From positions 62,001-126,000 of the forward strand of contig UBZM01000023.1 in the NCBI GenBank assembly GCA_900470095.1: a stretch of DNA of 64,000 bases, given 5' to 3'. Every line of letters begins with the position of its first letter. Positions within the stretch are counted from its first letter, which is position 1. The notes under the pieces were generated by a model. It made no database searches. It saw nothing but the letters and a program-made list of their open reading frames with translations, and had not been told where the DNA came from. The position numbers and the translations under genes were made by a program. Positions 33,384 through 41,879 of this stretch are shown piece by piece. This stretch comes from Hyphomicrobiales bacterium. Its GTDB lineage: Bacteria > Pseudomonadota > Alphaproteobacteria > Rhizobiales > Beijerinckiaceae.

Positions 33384-33385
33384 TC

Positions 33386-34282
33386 ATGAATTTAAGGTCG
33401 ATCGATCTCAACCTGCTCGTCGTCCTCGATGTGCTCCTGGACGAGGCCCATGTCTCGCGCGCCGCGGAGCGGGTCGGGCTGTCCCAGCCGGCAGCATCCA
33501 GCGCGCTCGACCGCTGCCGGCATCTCTTCGGCGACAGGCTCCTGGAGCGCGGCAAGGGGCAGATGCGGCTGACTGCCAAGGCGCAGTCGCTCCAGCAACC
33601 CATCAAGGATCTGCTGGCTCAGATGACGGCCCTGCTCGATCCGCCGCAGCCCGATCTCGCGACCTTGCAGCAGATTGTCCGGGTGGTGACGGCCGAATTG
33701 CCCCCGACACTGCTGGCGGGAGGCTTGTATCGCGAGCTTGCGCGCACGGCGCCTGGCATCACACTGGCGCTCATGCCCTGGCGCGGTGCGCCGGAGGCAC
33801 TTGAAGCTCTCGCACGAGGCCATGCCGATCTTGCCGTCTCGGTCTTTCCCAGCGTCGAGAAGGATTTTACCCGCAAGGAATTGCTGCGTGAGCGCTATGT
33901 CGTGGCGATGCGGAAGGAGCACCCGGCGGCGCAAGCCTTCGATCTTGATCGCTGGCTCGCCTATCCGCATGTCCTGGTCTCGGGCCGCGGCGAGACCTTC
34001 GGCGCGCTTGACGAGGCGCTCTCGCTCCTCGGCAGGAAACGCCATGTCGGCATGGTCGTGCCAAGCTTCCTGATCGTTCCGCCGCTGCTGCTCGACTCCA
34101 ACCTGATCGCACTGCTGCCGAGCCGGACGCTGCCACAGGATGCCGGCGGGCACTATGCGTTGCTGGAGCCGCCGATCCCGGTTGCGGGTTTCCCGCTCCA
34201 TGTCGCCTGGCACAGGCGCAGTGACCGCGATCCGGCGGTGCAGCATGTGGCCGGGCTGATCGAGTCGTTGCTCTCCGCTTAG
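33386..34282 (+). CDS. LysR-family regulator (NodD/NahR-like)
   Basis: A 298-residue regulator. It opens MNLRSIDLNLLVVLDVLLDE followed by AHVSRAAERVGLSQPAASSA, the classic NodD/SyrM-type helix-turn-helix. The effector domain includes LAVSVFPSVEKDFTRKELL and YVVAMRKEHPAA. Divergent from the quinone reductase gene, which is its probable target. No ribosome site is visible before the ATG, so the message may be leaderless. Confidence 0.92.
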   Translation: MNLRSIDLNLLVVLDVLLDEAHVSRAAERVGLSQPAASSALDRCRHLFGDRLLERGKGQMRLTAKAQSLQQPIKDLLAQMTALLDPPQPDLATLQQIVRVVTAELPPTLLAGGLYRELARTAPGITLALMPWRGAPEALEALARGHADLAVSVFPSVEKDFTRKELLRERYVVAMRKEHPAAQAFDLDRWLAYPHVLVSGRGETFGALDEALSLLGRKRHVGMVVPSFLIVPPLLLDSNLIALLPSRTLPQDAGGHYALLEPPIPVAGFPLHVAWHRRSDRDPAVQHVAGLIESLLSA

Positions 34283-34301
34283 CCCGCGGGCTGCGCCGGG
34301 C

Positions 34302-34559
34302 TTACTTGTCGACGTCCAGCGGGGCTGTGCCGGCCGGCTTGCTGTGGGCTCCGAGCGTGATCTTTTCGATCCGGGCCTCGGCCTGCTTCAGCAGGGCGTC
34401 GCAGCGTGCCTTGAGCGCTTCGCCGCGGGTGTAGATGTCGATCGATTCCTCAAGTGGAACGTCACCGCGCTCGAGCCGGGCAACGATGCTCTCAAGCTGC
34501 TTCAGTGCCTCTTCGAAAGGCAGCGCGGCGATATCGGAATTGGATTTGGCGTCGGTCAA
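34302..34559 (-). CDS. xseB: Exodeoxyribonuclease VII small subunit
   Basis: An 85-residue two-helix protein with [20 protein letters not shown] and [20 protein letters not shown] followed by [17 protein letters not shown], the XseB signature. With XseA it degrades single-stranded DNA. TTG 34559 is preferred, with GGGA 9-12 bases upstream; GTG 34583 is an alternative. In many alphaproteobacteria xseB lies directly before dxs, but here it is 6 kb away and alone. Confidence 0.9.
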   Translation of the reverse strand: MTDAKSNSDIAALPFEEALKQLESIVARLERGDVPLEESIDIYTRGEALKARCDALLKQAEARIEKITLGAHSKPAGTAPLDVDK

Positions 34560-34620
34560 GATCGGCGATTCCCGTTGGGCCACTCTTATCGGCTCTGACC
34601 CTGTTCGCCGCAACCCTGCA

Positions 34621-35085
34621 TCAGACCGGCAATGCGGAGGTCTTCTTGATCGTGCGCAGCGTCAGCGTCGACTGGACACGCGTGACGCCCGGGAGCTGGG
34701 TGATGATGTCGGTGTGGATCCGCTCGAAATCGGCGCTGTCGCGATAGATGACCCGCATCAGATAGTCGTGCGCGCCAGCCAGCAGATGGCATTCCAGGAT
34801 TTCGGGCAGATTCTGCACCGCCTGCTCGAACCCTTCGAGCGAGGCGCGCCCCTGCTGGTCCAATGTGACGAAGACGAAGGCCGTGCCGGGGAAGCCGGCG
34901 ATCTTGTCGTCGAGCATCATCGCATAGCCGCGGATCAGTCCGCTTTCTTCCAATTGCCGGACGCGGCGCAGGCAGGCGGAAGGGGAGAGGTGAACCTTTT
35001 CGGCGAGGTCCGAATTGGTAATCCGGCCATCGCTTTGCAGGATGCGCAGAATGGTCCGGTCGCGGGAATCGAGTTCGATCGTCAT
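34621..35085 (-). CDS. Lrp/AsnC-family transcriptional regulator
   Basis: A 154-residue regulator. The N-terminal helix-turn-helix is [20 protein letters not shown], then [20 protein letters not shown]. The C-terminal RAM/AsnC ligand domain shows [20 protein letters not shown] and [23 protein letters not shown] 35085 is preceded by GAGGGGG. It probably senses an amino acid. The target is unknown; neighbours are xseB downstream and the phosphatase-nadQ pair upstream on the same strand. Confidence 0.93.
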   Translation of the reverse strand: MTIELDSRDRTILRILQSDGRITNSDLAEKVHLSPSACLRRVRQLEESGLIRGYAMMLDDKIAGFPGTAFVFVTLDQQGRASLEGFEQAVQNLPEILECHLLAGAHDYLMRVIYRDSADFERIHTDIITQLPGVTRVQSTLTLRTIKKTSALPV

Positions 35086-35208
35086 GGCATGGCCCCCTCT
35101 TGAGGGCGATGCATTGTCGCAAATTTCGGAAGAAGCAAGCAATTTTCTGCTCAGTTTTTCGGCTGTCGCGCTGATATGCACGACAATGCCCTTCGCAGCC
35201 GCACAAAA

Positions 35209-36198
35209 CTACCGCTCTCCTCCGAGGCTGCGGCCGCCGACGCGCAGGCCTGGAGCCGGCCTCTCGGCAATGACTTCGCGGCGATAGCGGAAGAGCGCGG
35301 CGGGGCGTCCGGCGGTGCGGGTCATCGTGCCGGTCGGCTCGACCAGCGCTGCGCTTTCGACCAGCCGCCGGAAGTTCTGCTTGTGCAGGTGCCGGCCCGA
35401 GATCGCCTCGACCGTGTTTTGCAGCGCGGTCAGGGTGAAGGCGTCCGGCATCAACTCGAACACGACCGGGCGATATTTGAGCTTGGCGCGCAGTCGGCCG
35501 ATCGCGGTCGCGAGGATTCGGCGATGGTCGAAGCGCATCGGCCGGCCAAGCAGGGGACTGGGGGAACGCGGCAGTGCGTCGGGCCGCCGATCGCGCAGCG
35601 CTTCATAGGCGAGCCCGGCATCGTAGAGCAGTTCGTAGCGCTCGAGTGTCTTCTCCTCGTCCCAGGGCACGCCACCGAGCCCGAAGCAACTTGCGATGCG
35701 CTGCTGGCGCGACAACGCGCGCCGCTCCTGCTCGGCGCGTTCGGCCGCCTTGTCCTGCGCCCAGTCGTCGAGCTGCGGGAGGATGGTCGAGTCGAGTACG
35801 GCGGGGCGGCCGGCGCGCCAGTCCTCCCAGGGAAAGAAGCCATACCAGGGCTGGAATGCGACCTGCTCTGGCAGGGATGGCGCGCGGGTCAGCGCGAGAT
35901 AACCGACCGAGACGACATGAGGGCCGGTATCGCGGACTTCCGCCTGCCGTCCGCGATCGCCAAACGTGTAGAGCTGTTCGACATAGCCGAGCGACAGCGC
36001 GGTCTGGTCCGCAACCCAGGAGCGCAGGCCGATCTCGAAGGTGCGATGCGTGAGTGGATCGAACGGACCGTAGGGGAGCCCCGGCGTTGTGTCTCCGTCG
36101 TGAACCTGCGCCGTCAGGATATGCGGCTGGTGGCCGGTGAAGGCGACGATCGCTGCCGCGAGGCCGATCTCGATGGCGGGGGATGTGACTTTGGGCAT
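35209..36198 (-). CDS. nadQ: NadQ-type NAD biosynthesis regulator (Nudix-like with winged helix)
   Basis: A 329-residue protein. The N-terminal half (SPAIEIGLAAAIVAFTGHQP, then TAQVHDGDTTPGLPYGPFDP) is a degenerate Nudix-like domain. The last 90 residues (ELMPDAFTLTALQNTVEAIS, GRHLHKQNFRRLVESAALVE) match the winged helix of NrtR-like regulators. Proteins of this type are annotated as NAD regulators in Hyphomicrobiales. ATG 36198 is chosen; a TTG at 36219 is also in frame. It is preceded by a phosphatase gene 34 bases upstream. The nadABC operon with its inverted repeat is the likely target. Confidence 0.8.
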   Translation of the reverse strand: MPKVTSPAIEIGLAAAIVAFTGHQPHILTAQVHDGDTTPGLPYGPFDPLTHRTFEIGLRSWVADQTALSLGYVEQLYTFGDRGRQAEVRDTGPHVVSVGYLALTRAPSLPEQVAFQPWYGFFPWEDWRAGRPAVLDSTILPQLDDWAQDKAAERAEQERRALSRQQRIASCFGLGGVPWDEEKTLERYELLYDAGLAYEALRDRRPDALPRSPSPLLGRPMRFDHRRILATAIGRLRAKLKYRPVVFELMPDAFTLTALQNTVEAISGRHLHKQNFRRLVESAALVEPTGTMTRTAGRPAALFRYRREVIAERPAPGLRVGGRSLGGER

Positions 36199-36232
36199 GT
36201 CACCACCACGATGCAGCAAGCCCGGCGCCGCC

Positions 36233-36745
36233 TCAATCGAGATCGATGCGGAACGGTGTGCCTTCGAACGCGTCCGCGCCCCGGCCGATGCTCTCGATCG
36301 CCGCCATCATGCGACCGGAGCGTCCCAGGATCTGGTCTGCGATCGAGACGAGCCGGGCATTGGGCGTGGCCGAGGGAGATGCGCTGCGCAGCGCAAGCGC
36401 AATCTCCGCCTCGTCACGCTGGGGCCGCAGGGCGCAGGTTGCGATATAGGCCGCAGCAGTCGAGCGGCTGATGCCCGCCCAGCAATGAAAGACGATCGGG
36501 GCGGCGCGGTCCCAGTCGCGGATGAAGCTCAGGAAGCGCTGGACATGGTCCTCGTCGGGCAGGACATGCCCGTCCAGCGGCGCCGTGATGTCCGACATGC
36601 CGATGAAGAGATGCCGCTCGGGCAGAATGCCGGCCGGGCGCTCCACGACCGTGTTGACGTTGATCAAGGTGACGACATGGCTGGCACCGACCAATGCCAC
36701 CGTCTCGTGAAGCCGGGCGAGGGACGAAACATGGAGTGTGGGCAT
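36233..36745 (-). CDS. Protein-tyrosine/dual-specificity phosphatase-like protein
   Basis: A 170-residue protein with the phosphatase P-loop HCWAGISRSTAAAY (C-x5-R: Cys-Trp-Ala-Gly-Ile-Ser-Arg) and a candidate general acid in the PLDGHVLPDEDHVQ region. ATG 36745 begins MPTLHVSSLARLHETVALVG; the frame is open upstream but that part is Arg-rich and shadow-like. It lies 34 bases before nadQ on the same strand, so the two are probably cotranscribed. Substrate is unknown; a link to NAD control is only positional. Confidence 0.82.
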   Translation of the reverse strand: MPTLHVSSLARLHETVALVGASHVVTLINVNTVVERPAGILPERHLFIGMSDITAPLDGHVLPDEDHVQRFLSFIRDWDRAAPIVFHCWAGISRSTAAAYIATCALRPQRDEAEIALALRSASPSATPNARLVSIADQILGRSGRMMAAIESIGRGADAFEGTPFRIDLD

Positions 36746-36866
36746 GGCGAGTTCCGCTGCAGGGCGTGCGAAAGAGTGGCGCGAGTCGGTGACGATGATA
36801 TGGCCAATCGTCGCGACATCGGGAACGGGGCGCGCCGTCTGACGGCGGCGCTCCACAGGAGCCTGC

Positions 36867-37427
36867 ATGAACCTCTGGCTGCGCCTGCTCTGGCTTCTTG
36901 TCACCACACCCTTCCGGCCCAGGCTGAAGCCGCCTTTCGACGTGTCGGCCCTGCCGTTCCGCGTCTGGTTCCACGATCTCGACACCAGCCTGCACATGAA
37001 CAACGGCCGCTACTGGAGTCTCATGGATCTCGGGCGTACTGACCTGATGCTGCGCACCGGGCTTTGGCGCGCGGTGCTGCGTGAAGGTTGGGTGCCGGTG
37101 GTCAATGCCGGGATCGTTCGTTTCAGGCGTGAATTGCGCCTGTTCCGGCACTTCGAACTTGAGACCCGGATCCTGTGCTGGACCGAAAACTGGCTGGTCA
37201 TGCAGCATCGCATTCTCAGCCGGGGCCGGGACGGCACGGAGATCGTTGCGGCCGTGGCGCTGGTGCGGGCTGCCCTCTACGATCGCGCGAGCAGGAGCTA
37301 CGTCCCGGTGGCCCGCATTCTCGCAGATATCGGGATCAGCGCAGAGAGTCCGCCGCAGAGCGCCGAGGTCGCGGCCTTTCTCGCCTCGGAGGAGGCGATG
37401 CGCCGGGCCGGGGCTGCCGAGCGCTGA
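36867..37427 (+). CDS. Thioesterase family protein (THEM6/4HBT-like)
   Basis: A 186-residue protein with a hydrophobic N-terminus (LWLRLLWLLVTTPF) and a hot-dog fold: WFHDLDTSLHMNNGRYWSLM, then VVNAGIVRFRRELRLFRHFE and AAVALVRAALYD. The HMNNGRYW segment is the usual active-site region. It probably hydrolyses acyl-CoA or acyl-ACP at the membrane. It is divergent from the phosphatase gene and converges on the sensor kinase gene. Confidence 0.85.
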   Translation: MNLWLRLLWLLVTTPFRPRLKPPFDVSALPFRVWFHDLDTSLHMNNGRYWSLMDLGRTDLMLRTGLWRAVLREGWVPVVNAGIVRFRRELRLFRHFELETRILCWTENWLVMQHRILSRGRDGTEIVAAVALVRAALYDRASRSYVPVARILADIGISAESPPQSAEVAAFLASEEAMRRAGAAER

Positions 37428-37445
37428 GCGGGACAGGCCTCCCCG

Positions 37446-40400
37446 CTATTCAGCAGCCAGACGCATCGCACGCCATTGCGCAAGCAGGGCTCTGAGCGCC
37501 CCGGGCTTCAGCGGCTTGTTGAGGATATGGACATCGAAGGCAGCAGCCGCCTCCCGCACCTGAGGAGAGCGATCGGCCGTCAGCAGGATCGCCGGAACGC
37601 GCCTGGCAGACCGATCGCGCAAGGCCGCGATCGCGCTCAGCCCGTCGCCATGGTCAAGGTGGTAGTCGGCGATGATCACGTCCGGCATGCCGTGGGCCTG
37701 AACCTGCGCAAGCGCCTCGTCGAGGCCGGGCGCCGTCGCGACGGCACAGCCCCACCCTTCGAGCAGGCGCTTCATGCCATCGAGGATCGCCGGTTCGTTG
37801 TCGATCGCCAGGAGCTTGAGGCCGGCCAATTGCCCCGCAGGCGTCGGGGGCGGGGCGCTGCTGGTCGCCATGGCCGGGAGCGGCGCCGTTCGCGGCACCA
37901 TCACCGAGAATCGCGTCCCGCGCCCCGGCGTGGAGGTCAGGGTCAGCTTATGGTCGAGCGTGCGGGAGATGCGTTCGACGATGGAAAGCCCGAGACCGAG
38001 GCCACGGGCGACCCTGGCCCCCTGATCGAGTCGCTGGAACTCGCGAAACACCGTCTTCTGCTTGCTGGCAGGGATACCGAGGCCGGTATCGAGCACCTCG
38101 ATCGAAACCTGATTGCCGCGGCGGCGACAGCCGACCAGGACCTTGCCGTTCGGTGTGTATTTGATCGCGTTCGATATCAGGTTCTGCAGCAGCCGGCGCA
38201 GCAGGCGCCGGTCCGAGCGCAGGGCGACGGAACTGGGCGAAAACACCAGTTGCAGGCCTCGTTCCTGAGCGCTCGGCTCGAATTCGCGCTGGAGCTGGCG
38301 CATCAGTTCGTCAAGCCTGAAACTGGTCAGTTCCGGCTTGAGTGCGCCGCCGTCGAGACGCGAGATCTCCAAGAGTGCCGTCAGGATTTCCTCGACCGCG
38401 TCCAGCGATGCATCAATATTCTCGGCGAGCTCGGGGCTGGTGGCGATCCGGTCGCGCTCGACCAGTGCCGTCGCATAGAGCCTCGCGGCATTGAGGGGTT
38501 GCAGCAGGTCGTGGCTGGCGGCGGCCAGGAAGCGCGTCTTTGACGCATTCGCCTCCTCGGCTTCGGCCTTGGCGCGCTGAAGCTCGGCGTTGACGTGGAG
38601 AATTTCCTCGGTGCGCTCGGCGACACGTCGCTCGAGACTTTCATTGGTCCGCTCGAGCTCTTCATGCGCTGCGACGGCCTCGGTGATGTCGGTATAGGTC
38701 GTCACCAGGCCGCCATCGGGGAGTGGATTCGAGCGGATCTCGATGACCTTGGTCGAGGGAAAGAGCTTGAGCCGGACGGGCTCGCGGTCATTGACGAAGC
38801 TCTCGAGCCGCGCGGCCATCAACTCATCCTGCTCGCCATCGCCATAGGCGCCGCGGGCAGCGTTGAAACGGACGATCTCGTCGAGCCCGGTGCCGAACCG
38901 CACCAGCGACTGCGGCAGGTCATAGAGCTCGATGAAGGCCTGGTTCCAGGCGAGCAGCCGCAGGTCACGGTCGAGCACGGTGATGCCCTGGCCGGCATGG
39001 TCGAGCCCGTGCTGCAGGATGTCGCGATTATATTGCAGGGCTGCCGAAGCATCGTCGAGCAGCTTGAAGGCGGCTTCGGTCGACAGGTTCCGGCGGCGCA
39101 GCAACAGGGAGAGCACAAGCCGCGAGGACGCTGCGCCGATGGCGGACGAGAGCAGATGCTCGCCGAAGCGCAGCATGTGGATGTCGGCCTCACGATTGCT
39201 GCTGCTGGCAACCTCGCCCCGCCCGATGGAAAAGCCCTCGAATGCGCGCTGCGTTCGCTCCTGGCCGAGATAGCGACCGATGGTCGATTGCAGTTCGGCC
39301 TCCGTGACGCTGGACCGCCAGAGCGAGAAGGACTGGGCCATCGTTGCGCGATCGGAGGTGACGAAGGAGTTGGCCTGCAGGCGTTCCATGGCATTGGCCG
39401 GTCGCAGCAGGGAGAAACCGATATAACAGAGAAGGTTGAGGCCAAGACTCCACAGCACGCCGTGCGGCAGTGCCGGCAGATCGAGGCCGAGCAGGGCTTC
39501 CGGCCGCAATGAAGTAATGCCCAGCGGCCCCTGGGCCACGATCTCGCTCCAGACGCTGGTGGGGTATGCGAGGCTGGGGACCAGCAATGTGTAGGCCCAG
39601 GTCAGCGTACCCGCCGTCAAGCCTGCGACGGCGCCGAGCGCGGTGCCGCGCCGCCAGAGCAATCCGCCGAAGAATGCCGGCGCGATCTGTGCGGTTGCCG
39701 CAAAGGACAAAAGCCCGATCGAGACCAGCGCCGCTTCACCCGCCGCCCGGTAATAGGCGTAGCCCATCAGGATCACGGCGAGGATGGCGAAGCGCCGGAT
39801 GATCACGACCTGCGAACCCAGATCGCCGCCGGTGGGGCCGGAACGCAGCGATCTCGGAATGGCTCGGTCCGGGTCGCTCAGCAAGCCACGGCCGCGTACC
39901 AGCAGTGGCATGACGAGATGGTTCGAGATCATGATGGCGAGCGCGACCGAAGCGACGATCACCATCGCGGTCGCCGCCGAGAGCCCGCCGATGAAGACGA
40001 ACAGCGCGAGCCAGCCTGCACCCCGTTCCAGCGGCAGCAGCAGTACGGTCATGTCGCGATCGATGCCGCTTCCCGGCATCAGCAATTCGCCCGCCGCCGC
40101 CAGCGGCAGCACGAAGAGATTGATCAGGACGAGGTAGAGCGGGAACATCCAGGCGGCGCGGCGGACATCGCCAGGGTCCCGGTTCTCGACGATCGTCATG
40201 TGGAATTGCCGCGCCAGCAGCAATGCGGCGAAGGACGAGAGCAGCGTCAGCGTCAGGAAGGTCGGCCAGCTCGAGGTTCGCTCCCAGATCGGAGGCGCCC
40301 CGTCCGGCATCTTCGCCGCCTGGGCGAGGAGGTCTCCGAAGCCATCGAACAGGCCATAGGCGACGAAGATCCCGAGCGCGAGAAACGCCACCAGCTTGAC

Positions 40401-41009
40401 CAGCGACTCGGCCGCAATGGCCAGCACCAGCCCGTCCTGGTGCTCGGTTGCATCGATATGGCGTGTGCCGAAGGCACAGGCGAAGCCGGCAAGCACCATG
40501 GCGACGAGGAAGGCGAGGTCGCTCAGGACCGGGACATCCGGCGTCAGTGCCTGCCCGCCTGTTGCGGTGAGGAACACCGAGAGCGAATTCGCGACGGCCT
40601 TGAGCTGCAAGGCGATATAGGGCAGCGCACCGATCACGGCGACGAGACAGACGAGAGCGGCGACTCGCTCGCTCTTGCCGTAGCGTGCCCCGACGAAATC
40701 CGCGATCGAGGTGATGTTCTGCGACTTGGCGATCTCGACGATACGCGTGACGAAACGATAGCCGAAGCCGATGACCAGGATCGGCCCGACATAGATGCCG
40801 AGGAAATCGAAGCCGGCGCGATTGGCGAAGCCGACGGAGCCGTAGAAGGTCCAGGAGGTGCAGTAGACGCCAAGCGCCAGCGCATAGATCGTCGTGCGCG
40901 CCGGGCCGCCCATCAGCTTGCGGCCGAAGGTATCGGCCGCGTGCGCGATCGCAAACAGCACGCAGAGATAGCCGAGCGCGACCAGAACGACGGACCAGGC
41001 CGGGATCAT
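37446..41009 (-). CDS. Hybrid sensor histidine kinase with N-terminal SSS transporter-like domain
   Basis: A 1187-residue inner-membrane protein. Residues 1-540 hold about 13 hydrophobic segments of the sodium/solute symporter family (YCTSWTFYGSVGFANRAGFD, GARYGKSERVAAL). A PAS domain spans about 655-775 (HGLDHAGQGITVLDRDLRLL). HisKA has His833 in AASHDLLQPLNAARL. The ATPase domain has an N-box around Asn947, DTGLGIP (974-980) and GLGLGLSIV (1003-1011). A receiver domain ends it (1064-1187; Asp1070, phospho-acceptor Asp1115 in IADYHLD, Lys1165). This is the CbrA/NahK-like architecture, coupling solute sensing to phosphorelay. No separate response regulator gene is adjacent. ATG 41009 has a GGAGG ribosome site. 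Confidence 0.93.
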   Translation of the reverse strand: MIPAWSVVLVALGYLCVLFAIAHAADTFGRKLMGGPARTTIYALALGVYCTSWTFYGSVGFANRAGFDFLGIYVGPILVIGFGYRFVTRIVEIAKSQNITSIADFVGARYGKSERVAALVCLVAVIGALPYIALQLKAVANSLSVFLTATGGQALTPDVPVLSDLAFLVAMVLAGFACAFGTRHIDATEHQDGLVLAIAAESLVKLVAFLALGIFVAYGLFDGFGDLLAQAAKMPDGAPPIWERTSSWPTFLTLTLLSSFAALLLARQFHMTIVENRDPGDVRRAAWMFPLYLVLINLFVLPLAAAGELLMPGSGIDRDMTVLLLPLERGAGWLALFVFIGGLSAATAMVIVASVALAIMISNHLVMPLLVRGRGLLSDPDRAIPRSLRSGPTGGDLGSQVVIIRRFAILAVILMGYAYYRAAGEAALVSIGLLSFAATAQIAPAFFGGLLWRRGTALGAVAGLTAGTLTWAYTLLVPSLAYPTSVWSEIVAQGPLGITSLRPEALLGLDLPALPHGVLWSLGLNLLCYIGFSLLRPANAMERLQANSFVTSDRATMAQSFSLWRSSVTEAELQSTIGRYLGQERTQRAFEGFSIGRGEVASSSNREADIHMLRFGEHLLSSAIGAASSRLVLSLLLRRRNLSTEAAFKLLDDASAALQYNRDILQHGLDHAGQGITVLDRDLRLLAWNQAFIELYDLPQSLVRFGTGLDEIVRFNAARGAYGDGEQDELMAARLESFVNDREPVRLKLFPSTKVIEIRSNPLPDGGLVTTYTDITEAVAAHEELERTNESLERRVAERTEEILHVNAELQRAKAEAEEANASKTRFLAAASHDLLQPLNAARLYATALVERDRIATSPELAENIDASLDAVEEILTALLEISRLDGGALKPELTSFRLDELMRQLQREFEPSAQERGLQLVFSPSSVALRSDRRLLRRLLQNLISNAIKYTPNGKVLVGCRRRGNQVSIEVLDTGLGIPASKQKTVFREFQRLDQGARVARGLGLGLSIVERISRTLDHKLTLTSTPGRGTRFSVMVPRTAPLPAMATSSAPPPTPAGQLAGLKLLAIDNEPAILDGMKRLLEGWGCAVATAPGLDEALAQVQAHGMPDVIIADYHLDHGDGLSAIAALRDRSARRVPAILLTADRSPQVREAAAAFDVHILNKPLKPGALRALLAQWRAMRLAAE

Positions 41010-41338
41010 CTTGCCTCCATGCCAGAGCGGCAGCAGCGCAGCCTAGTGCATGTGCACGCCGAGCGCGATGCGGCTTTCGGCCGAGGCGCTGCCTAAGCTC
41101 TTGATCTCGCGAGCTCTTGGACCGGAGCTTTCCCGCTGGGCGCGGGGCCGCTATTGCCCGGCCGTTGCGCTGCGGCACCGCGCTATCGCCCGTTCAACCC
41201 GGACCAAGACTGTGCACTGGCGAAAGGTCGGCGCTCTGACGGGCTTCTAACCGCTGCAACTCTCAATTAGCCTGCGACATCCGTGCACGCCGTCCGGTAG
41301 GCGTGAAGCCGATCATCCCGAGGTGAAGGGGCAGGGCC
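41010..41338. other. Spacer between the sensor kinase and mscL
   Basis: This 329-base divergent spacer holds no convincing gene; a 66-codon plus-strand frame at 41050-41250 is Arg-rich and shadow-like. AGGTGAAGGGGCAGGGCC just before 41339 supplies the mscL ribosome site. I could not find a clear promoter or operator. Confidence 0.5.
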
Positions 41339-41758
41339 ATGCTGAAGGAATTCAAAGAATTTGCGATGAAGGGCAACGTCATCGACCTCGCCATTGGTGT
41401 GGTCATCGGCGCGGCCTTCGGCAGGATCGTCGACTCTCTCGTCGCCGACATCATCATGCCGATCTTCGGCGCGATTGGCGGTCTCGATTTCTCGAATTAT
41501 TTCTTCGGCCTGAACAGTGCGGTCACCAGCCCGATCCTGTCCGAGGCCAGGAAGCAGGGCGCGGTGTTCGCCTATGGCAGCTTCGTCACCGCAGCGATCA
41601 ATTTCCTGATCATCGCCGCTGCCTTGTTCCTGGTCGTGAAGGGCATCAACCGGGTGAAGCGCGACCAGAAGGCAGCTGCGGCCGAGCCGGCGGCCCCGCC
41701 GCAGGACGTCGTGCTCCTCGGCGAAATCCGCGATCTGCTGAAGCAGAAGAACGCCTGA
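41339..41758 (+). CDS. mscL: Large-conductance mechanosensitive channel MscL
   Basis: A 139-residue two-helix inner-membrane channel. [20 protein letters not shown], then [20 protein letters not shown] is the gating helix TM1. [20 protein letters not shown] begins TM2. A cytoplasmic helix closes it ([12 protein letters not shown]). It opens under membrane tension to release solutes in hypo-osmotic shock. It is a single-gene unit followed by a 9-bp stem-loop. Confidence 0.97.
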   Translation: MLKEFKEFAMKGNVIDLAIGVVIGAAFGRIVDSLVADIIMPIFGAIGGLDFSNYFFGLNSAVTSPILSEARKQGAVFAYGSFVTAAINFLIIAAALFLVVKGINRVKRDQKAAAAEPAAPPQDVVLLGEIRDLLKQKNA

Positions 41759-41768
41759 CTTCGCTCAC

Positions 41769-41797
41769 CGCTCGCGGGCAATTCATCACCGCGAGCG
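41769..41797 (+). terminator. Stem-loop after mscL
   Basis: CGCTCGCGG (41769-41777) and CCGCGAGCG (41789-41797) are perfect 9-bp arms around 11 bases, 10 bases after the mscL stop. No T-run follows. Confidence 0.5.
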
Positions 41798-41879
41798 ATC
41801 GACCCGATCTCGCGATTTCATGCCTCCCGCCCGCCGCTTCGGCTAAAGGTGAGGCATTGAACTTGCGAGGTCGAAGCCG

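Noticed and set aside
41050..41250. 66-codon frame in the sensor kinase-mscL spacer
   Set aside because: Arg-rich, no ribosome site, and no recognisable similarity.
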